Below are positions 50,971-58,186 of a stretch of 64,000 nt of DNA, piece by piece. Numbering within the stretch: position 1 is the stretch's first letter; each line of letters starts with the position of its first letter. A program made the translations under genes and the position numbers. The stretch covers positions 62,001 through 126,000 of the forward strand of contig NZ_MWQH01000010.1 of the NCBI RefSeq assembly GCF_002210295.1, given 5' to 3'. The notes beneath the pieces are model-generated. The model ran no database searches, was not told the origin of the DNA, and saw nothing but the letters and a program-made list of their open reading frames with translations. This stretch comes from Fibrobacter sp. UWB5. GTDB lineage: Bacteria; Fibrobacterota; Fibrobacteria; Fibrobacterales; Fibrobacteraceae.

Positions 50971-53016
50971 ATGAGATTATTTGACGAAAAAGTGGTCTTA
51001 AGGTTCTTGCTGGTTATAGCAAGCGTTTTCTTTGCAGCATTCATTCCAGAAATTCTATCGGGTAAGGAGCGTCTCATTTGGGCGATCCCTTACATTCTTG
51101 CAGACTTTTTCTTGGTTGTAGTGGCTGTTTTGTATCGTTTTCCGATTATTGGCAACCGCAAGCGCATGCGCGAAGATGTCAATATCGCCCCTCCGACTGC
51201 CGATCCGACCCCCATCCGTGATTTCAAGAAAGACCTCATGGAACGTGACGAACTGTTCCAGATGATGGTCGATATCTCTGCCAGCGGATTCTGGACTTTT
51301 GACGTCATTACCGGAAAAGTCTACTGGTCTCGCCGTGCCATCAAGCTCTTGCAGGCCGAATCGAGTACCATGCTCGATTCCTTTGACTTGCTCAAGGAAC
51401 GCATTGTCGAAAGTGACTGGCTCCAGTTCAAGAAGGCCTTGCAGGTCGCCCTCGAAAATGGCGAAAAGTTCAGCTTGACGGTCAATTTGCTGAAGGCAAA
51501 GTCCGGCGAAGGCAGCCTGATGCTTTCTGGCCACGTGCAGATGAACGATTCCGGGCATCCCATCCGTATTGTCGGTGCCTTGAACGAATATTCCGACAAG
51601 CAGGCCCAGGCCAAGCAGAATTACTACTACGCCTATCAAGATGCCCTGACCGGCGTTTATAACCGCAAGTTCTTCCTTGAAAAGCTCAAAGTCGATGTCG
51701 ACATGGCTCTCAAGAGACCCGATTACCTGTTTGCGGTGGCCCTTTTGGACATCGACCGTTTTGGCGCAATCAATACATCTTATTCCATTAATGTAGGCGA
51801 CAGCGTTTTGCGCGTGGTCGCCGACCGTATTAAGGCCCAGTGCCGCGTGGGTGACACGATTGCACGAATTGGTCCCGATGTGTTTGCTATTGTTTTGCAC
51901 GATATCAAGTTTAATGACGACGATAACGATATCAAGGCTGTAGTCCGCAGAATCCACAATGCGGTCAAGCAGCCCATCCAACTGGAAGGTCGTGAACTTT
52001 ATATTGGCGTTTCGATGGCGGTGGCCCTCAACCGCGAAGTGGACTGCGTCGAAGACATCATGGCGAACGTCACCTCCAGCCTTCGCGAAATGAAGAAGAG
52101 CGTGGCTCATGGCGGAATCCAGTTCTTTAGCGGTGGCATCCGTGAAAAGGCCATGAAGCTCTACAAGCTTGAATTCGATATCCGCAGGGCTCTCCAGGCT
52201 CGCGAATTCGTGCTGTTCTACCAGCCGATTGTCGATATCGCTAACGGAAACCGCGTGTCCGCCTTCGAGGCGCTTGTCCGTTGGAACCAGTCCGAAAACA
52301 GGTTTATTTCGCCGGCAGAATTTATCCCGATTGCCGAAGAGACTGGCCTCATTATCCCGATGGGTGCCCAGATTCTGAGAATGGCGTGCTTGCAGGCTAA
52401 AGCTTGGGTTGACCAGGGATTTACCGATATCCAGGTGGCCGTGAACTTCTCGGCAAAGCAGTTTGCGCTCGACAACATGATCGACGACATCAAGCAGGTG
52501 TTGCTCGAAACGCATTTGAACCCCAAGAACCTGAAGCTCGAAATTACCGAATACACAGCCGTTTGCGAAGCCGAAAAGACGGTGAAGATCATGAAGGCTC
52601 TTTCGGGAATGGGTATCCAGATTTCGATTGACGACTTCGGTACGGGTTACAGCAGCCTTTCTTACCTCAAACAGTTCCCGATTCATACGCTCAAGATGGA
52701 CAAGTCCTTCATTGACCACGTGACCGACGACGAAGAAGATGCCTCTTTTGCCCGCATGGTGATTGGCATTGCCAAGTCCCTGAATCTGGACCTGATTGCA
52801 GAAGGCGTCGAAAGCGAAGAACAGCTCGACTTCTTGAAGTCCGAAGGCTGCAAGCTGATTCAGGGCTTCTATTTCAGCAAACCGCTATCTGCCGACAAGG
52901 CTTACGAATACCTGCAGCAGCATTATCTGCCAGCATCGTCTGCCACTGCAGAAAAGGCCGCGATGGATATCCCTGTAATCGAAAGAGGTTACGTTGGGGA
53001 AAGCTATATCCCGTAA
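50971..53016 (+). CDS. Membrane GGDEF-EAL protein, probable cyclic-di-GMP phosphodiesterase
   Basis: Encodes 681 residues. Two membrane helices (FLLVIASVFFAAFIPEI; LIWAIPYILADFFLVVVAVL) are followed by a PAS-like region (~85-210) and a GGDEF domain (~215-385) whose signature is degenerate (RIGPDVFAIV), so cyclase activity is not expected. The EAL domain (~395-650) keeps FEALVRW, VAVNFSAKQF, LEITEYTAV, IDDFGTGYSSLSYL, LKMDKSFI and AEGVESEEQL and should hydrolyse c-di-GMP. Counterpart of the cyclase at 42859. Its 3' end overlaps tatD by 13 nt tail to tail. Confidence 0.92.
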   Translation: MRLFDEKVVLRFLLVIASVFFAAFIPEILSGKERLIWAIPYILADFFLVVVAVLYRFPIIGNRKRMREDVNIAPPTADPTPIRDFKKDLMERDELFQMMVDISASGFWTFDVITGKVYWSRRAIKLLQAESSTMLDSFDLLKERIVESDWLQFKKALQVALENGEKFSLTVNLLKAKSGEGSLMLSGHVQMNDSGHPIRIVGALNEYSDKQAQAKQNYYYAYQDALTGVYNRKFFLEKLKVDVDMALKRPDYLFAVALLDIDRFGAINTSYSINVGDSVLRVVADRIKAQCRVGDTIARIGPDVFAIVLHDIKFNDDDNDIKAVVRRIHNAVKQPIQLEGRELYIGVSMAVALNREVDCVEDIMANVTSSLREMKKSVAHGGIQFFSGGIREKAMKLYKLEFDIRRALQAREFVLFYQPIVDIANGNRVSAFEALVRWNQSENRFISPAEFIPIAEETGLIIPMGAQILRMACLQAKAWVDQGFTDIQVAVNFSAKQFALDNMIDDIKQVLLETHLNPKNLKLEITEYTAVCEAEKTVKIMKALSGMGIQISIDDFGTGYSSLSYLKQFPIHTLKMDKSFIDHVTDDEEDASFARMVIGIAKSLNLDLIAEGVESEEQLDFLKSEGCKLIQGFYFSKPLSADKAYEYLQQHYLPASSATAEKAAMDIPVIERGYVGESYIP

Positions 53017-53807
53017 CAGCGACGCGTATTTTCACGACAGTCCCTGTAGAGTTGTTCTACAGGGATTTCTTTTACTTGGGCGAGAGCCTGTGCAATGTAG
53101 GGAATATAGCCCGAATGGCAGGGCTTTCCGCGGTAAGGAATGGGGGCCATGTAAGGGGAGTCCGTTTCTAGGAGCATCTGGTCCATGGGCACGAGCGCCG
53201 CGGCGTCGCGCACGTTTTGTGCATTCTTGAACGTCACGATTCCCGTAAAGCCCACAAAAATGCTTGCTCCACGGTATTTCAAGTCCAGCAACTGGGCGCA
53301 GAATTTGGGCGAACCCGTAAAGCAGTGAACGTGAATCTTGCTTCCGCGTAGGTCGGCATTGCGGAGCACGGCGAGCGCATCGTCGTCGGCTTCTCGCAAG
53401 TGCAAAACCAGCGGCTTGCCCGATTTGAGTCCGAGTTCCAGGTGGCGCTCAAAAAGCTTGACCTGTTCGGCCTTGGTGTCTGAACCGTAGTGGTAATCGA
53501 GCCCGAATTCGCCACACGCCACACACTTGGGGTGCTTCAGGTATTCCAGCAGTTTTGCTTCGTCTTCGGCGGTTTCCGTCAAAACATATTCCGGATGAAT
53601 CCCGTAAGCGGCGTAGACATTTGGATATTTTTCAGAGAGCTCCTGCGCGCGGGCAAAATCCGCCGGATCGCATGCCACATGAATATAGGCCTCGGGAGCT
53701 TGGATGTTTTGGTCCGGGTCGTGGGCGAGGCGTGAAAACAGATTGCCGACGGCTTCGCCGGCATGCTGTTCGTAGGAATCCAAATGACAATGCGTATCGA
53801 TAAACAT
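53004..53807 (-). CDS. tatD: TatD-family metal-dependent hydrolase / DNase
   Basis: Encodes 267 residues from ATG 53807 (MFIDTHCHLDSYEQHAGEAV). TatD motifs: THCHLD, AYGIHPEYVLTE, CGEFGLDYHYGSDTKAEQ, LVLHLREADDDAL, HCFTG and LLETDSPYMAPIPYRGK. Family members are Mg/Zn-dependent 3'-5' exonucleases. The last codons (EIPVEQLYRDCRENTRRCYGI) also contain the terminator hairpin of the convergent phosphodiesterase gene at 53041-53073. Confidence 0.93.
   Translation of the reverse strand: MFIDTHCHLDSYEQHAGEAVGNLFSRLAHDPDQNIQAPEAYIHVACDPADFARAQELSEKYPNVYAAYGIHPEYVLTETAEDEAKLLEYLKHPKCVACGEFGLDYHYGSDTKAEQVKLFERHLELGLKSGKPLVLHLREADDDALAVLRNADLRGSKIHVHCFTGSPKFCAQLLDLKYRGASIFVGFTGIVTFKNAQNVRDAAALVPMDQMLLETDSPYMAPIPYRGKPCHSGYIPYIAQALAQVKEIPVEQLYRDCRENTRRCYGI
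53041..53073 (+). terminator. Terminator of the phosphodiesterase gene, inside tatD coding sequence
   Basis: TCCCTGTAGA (53041-53050) and TCTACAGGGA (53056-53065) form a perfect 10-bp stem with loop GTTGT, then TTTCTTTT. It begins 25 nt after the phosphodiesterase stop and lies 37-69 nt inside the tatD reading frame. Confidence 0.85.
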
Positions 53808-53860
53808 AATTACCAATGTGTGGTGTGGAATGTGTGATGAGTAATGGGAAAAATTTTCAT

Positions 53861-53888
53861 TTCACATTACACAATTCACATTACACAT
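53861..53888. repeat. 14-bp tandem repeat between tatD and the Gre gene
   Basis: TTCACATTACACAA (53861-53874) and TTCACATTACACAT (53875-53888) are direct copies. The region at 53820-53846 (TGTGGAATGTGTGATGAGTAATG) is imperfectly complementary, so a larger inverted repeat spans about 53820-53888, centred on AATGGGAAAAATTTTCATT. Confidence 0.7.
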
Positions 53889-53890
53889 CA

Positions 53891-54358
53891 TCAATATTTA
53901 ACTTCCACGATTTCGTATGTAATCAGGCCTTTGGGAGCTTGGACTTGCACTTGGTCGCCTTGTTTTTTGCCCATCAGGGCTTCGCCTACGGGCGATTTCA
54001 TGCTGATTCGGCCTTGCAGCGGGTCGATTTCCTTTTCGCCCACGATAGAGTAGGTGCGTTCGCGCTTGGTCTTGATGTCTTTCATCTTGACTGTAGCGCC
54101 AAAGCGGATCGTGCCGTCGTCAGATGCCTGCGATTCGACCACCTGCGCGCCGTCCAGGATGCGGTCCAGTTCGCGGAGCCTGCGGTCGATTTCGCGCACG
54201 CGCATGCGGCCATAGGTATAGGCTGCGTTTTCACTGCGGTCACCCTCGGCTGCAGCCGCCTGCACCTGGTTAATCATCGCCGGGCGTTCCACGTATTTCA
54301 AGTGTTCCCATTCCGCCTTGAACTTTTCAAAGCCTTCTTTAGAAATCAAGTGTTTCAT
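53891..54358 (-). CDS. greB: Transcription elongation factor, GreA/GreB family (GreB-like)
   Basis: Encodes 155 residues from ATG 54358; an ATG two codons upstream (54364) is also possible. The N-terminal coiled coil has LKYVERPAMINQVQAAAAEG and the acidic tip GDRSENAAY that stimulates transcript cleavage by RNA polymerase. REIDRRLRELDRILDGAQVV resembles GreB more than GreA. The C-terminal domain has ISMKSPVGEALMGKKQGD. TACATTT directly abuts the upstream ATG and ends 6 nt before the second, so the mRNA may begin at MKHLIS. Confidence 0.88.
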   Translation of the reverse strand: MKHLISKEGFEKFKAEWEHLKYVERPAMINQVQAAAAEGDRSENAAYTYGRMRVREIDRRLRELDRILDGAQVVESQASDDGTIRFGATVKMKDIKTKRERTYSIVGEKEIDPLQGRISMKSPVGEALMGKKQGDQVQVQAPKGLITYEIVEVKY

Positions 54359-54364
54359 CGGCAT

Positions 54365-54371
54365 AAATGTA
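54365..54371 (-). promoter_or_regulatory. Probable -10 element (TACATTT) of the Gre gene
   Basis: On the minus strand TACATTT is immediately followed by ATGCCGATG. A normal 6-7 nt -10 to start spacing would put the RNA 5' end at the second ATG. Confidence 0.45.
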
Positions 54372-54381
54372 AAAAAGTGAT

Positions 54382-55992
54382 CTATTCTCCGATACTAAAG
54401 AAATCGGTTTTCCAGTAAAAGTTTGCAGCAGCATCAAAGCATCCTGCATAAAATATGACCGTTCCGGAATCGCTTTCAGACATCATGTCAAGATATTCGA
54501 ATTGATATGATGTTTGGTCTACCCCTGTCTTGGATTTGGATTCTGTGCCGATACTTTTCCAAGCAGATTTCTCTTGATTGTATTGTTTTCTAATAAAGCA
54601 AGATAGGTCAGACCTGTTTTCCTCAATATCCCCAAGTTGGTTCAAGAATACGGTTGCGCTATCGTGTAGTTCAGAGAACTCAGGAACTTGTACATTCCAT
54701 GTTTCGACCCCCATGATACTAGGTGCCGTTCTGTCGACGCGGACCGTTTTTGACCATGAGTGCGTTAAGACATTCTCTCTTTCGTCCTTCATTACGATAG
54801 AAAGTGAATATATCCCATCACGACGGATTTGTTCGTCTTCAGTTTCCTTGAATTCGAAATGTTCAACAGAATCCTTCATTGCCAATTGATACTCGAAAGT
54901 TCTTTTATAGTCTCGAATGGAATCGTTCAAAATGATTTGGAGGTCGACGATGGTGGATTCCTGGTCGAATAGCTTTTTGGAAATGTCAAAGGAGATGTTC
55001 AAGGTGTCGTTTTTGTTTAAAAGCAGTTCGTCGTCGCCTTGAATCTTCTGAAATTCAGGAATGTCATCGATGGTAGCAGAAATAAGGTCGATTTTTAGAG
55101 CGGAGACTGCCGGAGGTGCGTCGTCAATAAAAATTTCCTTATGTATAGTCGTTCCGTTAATTCCTTCAACAAAGGAATCTCCGTGAATCACGTCGCTCCA
55201 TGGAGATTTGGTGGAATCTTTTTCGATTTTGCTTAAAAGGTTAGACAATTCCCTGTTTGGTGTAGCGTTGTCAAAACCTTGGATGTACAAATCAGCCGCT
55301 CCGCTCCATTCGGATTTGCCGGATTTAAAATTCACAAATTTCTCGGAAAAGACATTCCTTGTGTTGAATAGGACGAGGGTGTCTTTTGTCTCTTTATTTA
55401 CCGCGAAGACCCGTAGGAATCTTGTGATCTTGGATGCCTGTTCGGTTTCTTTGGGCGCAATTTGGATAAAATGCAAACCGTTCTCTTGTGACACGACGGG
55501 CTTGTGGATTGTCAGCTCGTATTCAGGAGATACCCTGTCTAGGACGATGCTGTGGCTCGCAGAAGTGGAATCAAGAGGGGAGTCTTTACTCGGTTTTCCT
55601 TTTATGTACCATTGTATCTGATAATCACCGTCTTCGATTTTGTTCTTTTCGTAAAAGTCCGATGGCGCAGAAAATTTCCACCATCCATTTCCCATATCGG
55701 TAATTTCGCCCTTGACATTTTTCAAATTGAGCTTGTTGGCTTCAGGAGACCAGATGTCGAATGTCACTTCGCTTATTTCGCCTTCAGCAAAGTGATATTC
55801 AGAACAGATGCTGGATAATGTAGTATACAAATCTGGCCAGCGGTCATCAAAGTCTAATGAGAATTCGGATTGTCCTGCTGACGATTCAATCCCGTTGCTT
55901 GAAGAGCTTGCGGGGGATTCGTCTTTAGAGGATACAGAATTGTCGCTTGAACAGGCGACAAGAATAAATGCAGCCAAGAGTATTTTTTTCAT
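54382..55992 (-). CDS. Hypothetical lipoprotein with Ser-rich linker, AT-richer than neighbours
   Basis: Encodes 536 residues. The signal MKKILLAAFILVAC is followed by a Ser-rich linker (SSKDESPASSSSNGIESSAG), usual in Fibrobacter lipoproteins. The remainder looks like repeated beta-sandwich domains, with VDRTAPSIMGVETWNVQV and VLDRVSPEYELTIHKPVV, resembling Ig-like or Ca-bound extracellular modules with an RxxP start. Codon usage is visibly more A/T-rich than in the adjacent genes. Function not recognised. A TATATTT element (56004-56010, minus) precedes it. Confidence 0.7.
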   Translation of the reverse strand: MKKILLAAFILVACSSDNSVSSKDESPASSSSNGIESSAGQSEFSLDFDDRWPDLYTTLSSICSEYHFAEGEISEVTFDIWSPEANKLNLKNVKGEITDMGNGWWKFSAPSDFYEKNKIEDGDYQIQWYIKGKPSKDSPLDSTSASHSIVLDRVSPEYELTIHKPVVSQENGLHFIQIAPKETEQASKITRFLRVFAVNKETKDTLVLFNTRNVFSEKFVNFKSGKSEWSGAADLYIQGFDNATPNRELSNLLSKIEKDSTKSPWSDVIHGDSFVEGINGTTIHKEIFIDDAPPAVSALKIDLISATIDDIPEFQKIQGDDELLLNKNDTLNISFDISKKLFDQESTIVDLQIILNDSIRDYKRTFEYQLAMKDSVEHFEFKETEDEQIRRDGIYSLSIVMKDERENVLTHSWSKTVRVDRTAPSIMGVETWNVQVPEFSELHDSATVFLNQLGDIEENRSDLSCFIRKQYNQEKSAWKSIGTESKSKTGVDQTSYQFEYLDMMSESDSGTVIFYAGCFDAAANFYWKTDFFSIGE

Positions 55993-56003
55993 AAGCTAAT
56001 ATC

Positions 56004-56010
56004 AAATATA
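56004..56010 (-). promoter_or_regulatory. Probable -10 element (TATATTT)
   Basis: TATATTT on the minus strand, 11 nt before the ATG at 55992. It shares the divergent intergenic region with the element at 56095. Confidence 0.45.
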
Positions 56011-56094
56011 GTTATTTGGTCACAAAGAATAGCTTCACGTCATTTTTCGCATAATTCTTTCGTTTTTCCATCTTTAATCTTTCGCCTAAAAAGC

Positions 56095-56101
56095 TATATT
56101 T
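56095..56101 (+). promoter_or_regulatory. Probable -10 element (TATATTT)
   Basis: GCTATATTTGGC, with the heptamer ending 8 nt before ATG 56110. The same 12-nt string GCTATATTTGGC occurs before tRNA-Glu. Confidence 0.5.
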
Positions 56102-56109
56102 GGCTCGCA

Positions 56110-57951
56110 ATGATTCATTTTAAGTATAAGCGTATCGACAAGTCCGAGTCCAAGTACAAGAGACTGAGTCGTATTTATTACAACCGCATGTTTCCCAAGC
56201 GCCAGGATGCGCTCAAGGTGGCTTGGTCGGTTGCCGCGGGCGTTTTTATCGGTATTTGGCCCACGATCGGTGTCGCAATTATTTTGACTGTTGCCTTTTG
56301 TGCCTTGTTCAGGCTTCCGAAGGTGCCTGGGATTGTTTCTTCTTTCGTTGCTAACCCTCTTACCCAGTTCGGTTTCTTTTACCCCACGGGTTACGCTATC
56401 GGATGCAAAATTTTAAACCCCGAAAAGATCAATTTCGACTTCCTTTCGGAATTCGAAGGCCTTTCGTTCAAGAACTGCATTACGGTAATTTCACACCTGT
56501 GGCATGATGCGGCGGGGCATTTGGCGGCCTTTATGATAGGAATCACGATTGTGGCTGCCATTGGCGGTGCAATCTTCTTTTTCCTGGCCTATTTTATTGT
56601 AAATTATCGCAAGAAAAAGTGGCTGGATGCAAAGACAAGCTACATCCAGAGCTTGATTGCCGAAGACGAAGCTTTAATTAAAGCAGCACACAAAGGAAAA
56701 CACCCTATGATGCACATTTACCCGTTCAAGGCGCTGCGCCCGGTGAATCCGGCCGAAGCCGAAACGATTTCTGCCCTCCCGTACGACGTGATGAATCGCG
56801 CCGAAGCCAAGCAAATGGCCGAAGGGCTCCCGCATTCCTACCTGCGCGTGACCCGTGCGGAACTGGAACTCCCTGATTCCGTGGATGCTTACGACCCGAA
56901 AGTCTATGCGCATGCTCGTGAAAACTTGGACAAGATGATTGCCGACGGCGTGATCGCTTACGACAAGAAGCCTTGCCTCTACGTTTACCGCCAGACCATG
57001 AACGGTCGCGAACAGTACGGTCTCGTTTGCTGCGTGCCCGCTGCCGACTACTTCAACGGCATTATCAAGAAGCACGAACTCACTCGCGCCGACAAGGAAG
57101 AAGACCGTTTGCGCCATGTGCTTGCCACCAACGCCAACACCGGTCCGGTGTTCCTGACCTACCGCGATCAGGGCCAGTTTGATGTGTTCGGTGCCGTGAC
57201 CAAGCGTAAGCCCGTGTATGACTTTGTGAGCAAGGGTGACGGCTTTGGCCACACGGTTTGGATTATCGACGATGACGCCGAAATTGAAGCCATCCGCAAG
57301 TCTTTCGAAGCCGTTCCGGTAAGCTACATTGCCGACGGTCACCATCGCAGTGCAGCCGGTGCCCGCGCCGCAAGCTTCCGCGCTGAACAGAACCCGAACA
57401 ACACCGGTGACGAAGAATACAACCGTTACCTCGCCATCCTTTTCCCGAGCACCCAGCTCAAGATCCTCGACTACAACCGCGTGCTCAAGGACCTGAACGG
57501 TCGTACTCCGGAACAGCTCATGGACGAAATGAAGAAGGTGTTCGACATTGCCGAACTTGACAAGATGCAGAGCCCGGCCAAGCAGAACCAGGTGAACTTC
57601 TACATGGGCGGCAAGTGGTACGCTTGCACGTTCAAGGCCGAATACCTCAAGAACCTCGGCCCGGTGGACAGCCTCGATGTGGCTCTCCTCCAGAAGCTCA
57701 TCTTGAAGCCGCTCTTCGATATCGACGACCCGCGTACTTCCAAGCGCATCGACTTCGTCGGTGGCATTCGCGGTCTCGGCGAACTCGTGAAGCGCGTTGA
57801 CAGCGGTGAATGCGCCTGCGCCTTCGCTATGTATCCGACGACTCTCGATCAGCTCATGAATATCGCCGACGCTGGCGAAATCATGCCGCCGAAGAGCACC
57901 TGGTTTGAACCGAAGCTCCGCGACGGTCTCCTGGTTCACTCGCTGGACTAA
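56110..57951 (+). CDS. DUF2062 membrane domain fused to DUF1015 domain
   Basis: Encodes 613 residues as one open frame. Residues ~1-180 are a DUF2062 membrane domain (FPKRQDALKVAWSVAAGVFI, WPTIGVAIILTVAFCALFRL, SSFVANPLTQFGFFYPTGYA, FMIGITIVAAIGGAIFFFLA). Residues ~200-613 are a DUF1015 domain (IYPFKALRPVNPAEAETISA, LPYDVMNRAEA, IADGHHRSAAGAR, GECACAFAMYPTTLDQLMNI). DUF1015 proteins are normally separate, about 410 residues. An AAAGGAAAAC sequence just before the internal ATGATG at 56707 could allow independent translation of the second domain. The role of either domain is unsettled. Confidence 0.85.
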   Translation: MIHFKYKRIDKSESKYKRLSRIYYNRMFPKRQDALKVAWSVAAGVFIGIWPTIGVAIILTVAFCALFRLPKVPGIVSSFVANPLTQFGFFYPTGYAIGCKILNPEKINFDFLSEFEGLSFKNCITVISHLWHDAAGHLAAFMIGITIVAAIGGAIFFFLAYFIVNYRKKKWLDAKTSYIQSLIAEDEALIKAAHKGKHPMMHIYPFKALRPVNPAEAETISALPYDVMNRAEAKQMAEGLPHSYLRVTRAELELPDSVDAYDPKVYAHARENLDKMIADGVIAYDKKPCLYVYRQTMNGREQYGLVCCVPAADYFNGIIKKHELTRADKEEDRLRHVLATNANTGPVFLTYRDQGQFDVFGAVTKRKPVYDFVSKGDGFGHTVWIIDDDAEIEAIRKSFEAVPVSYIADGHHRSAAGARAASFRAEQNPNNTGDEEYNRYLAILFPSTQLKILDYNRVLKDLNGRTPEQLMDEMKKVFDIAELDKMQSPAKQNQVNFYMGGKWYACTFKAEYLKNLGPVDSLDVALLQKLILKPLFDIDDPRTSKRIDFVGGIRGLGELVKRVDSGECACAFAMYPTTLDQLMNIADAGEIMPPKSTWFEPKLRDGLLVHSLD

Positions 57952-57971
57952 TCGATCGGTAATAGAAATTC

Positions 57972-58002
57972 AAAAGGTCGCGATAATATCGCGACCTTTT
58001 TT
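57972..58002. terminator. Strong terminator after the DUF1015 gene
   Basis: GGTCGCGATA and TATCGCGACC form a near-perfect palindrome (57976-57996), flanked by AAAA and TTTTTT. Confidence 0.9.
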
Positions 58003-58049
58003 GCTGTATCAATTGGGCATGAAAGTTTTTTGGAAACCACATGGATTAG

Positions 58050-58070
58050 AAATGCTTAACGGCATTTTTT
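58050..58070 (+). terminator. Second, weaker hairpin with T-run
   Basis: AAATGC (58050-58055) pairs with GCATTT (58062-58067) over a 6-nt loop, followed by TTT. It is short and AT-rich; it may be a backup terminator. Confidence 0.4.
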
Positions 58071-58079
58071 AACAATATA

Positions 58080-58176
58080 ATTGTCACACTGATTGGGAAT
58101 CACTAACGTGATTCCTGTTAAAAACAAATTATTATATATAGATTTTACGTTAGTAAAATCGAATTCGTGTGACAAT
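58080..58176. other. Structured intergenic element with two hairpins and a closing inverted repeat
   Basis: ATTGTCACAC (58080-58089) and GTGTGACAAT (58167-58176) are perfect inverted ends. Inside are hairpin A, GGAATCAC-TAAC-GTGATTCC (58096-58115), and hairpin B, GATTTTAC-GTTA-GTAAAATC (58141-58160). The two loops are complementary, and ACTAACGT (58102-58109) is the exact reverse complement of ACGTTAGT (58147-58154). It lies in the non-coding gap between convergent genes, 10 nt from the lepB stop. Function unknown: RNA element, sRNA, or mobile-element remnant. Confidence 0.7.
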
Positions 58177-58186
58177 CTAAAAGAAT

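Noticed and set aside
58080-58176. Integron attC site
   Set aside because: The hairpins do not carry RYYYAAC/GTTRRRY core sites and no integrase or cassette array is present.
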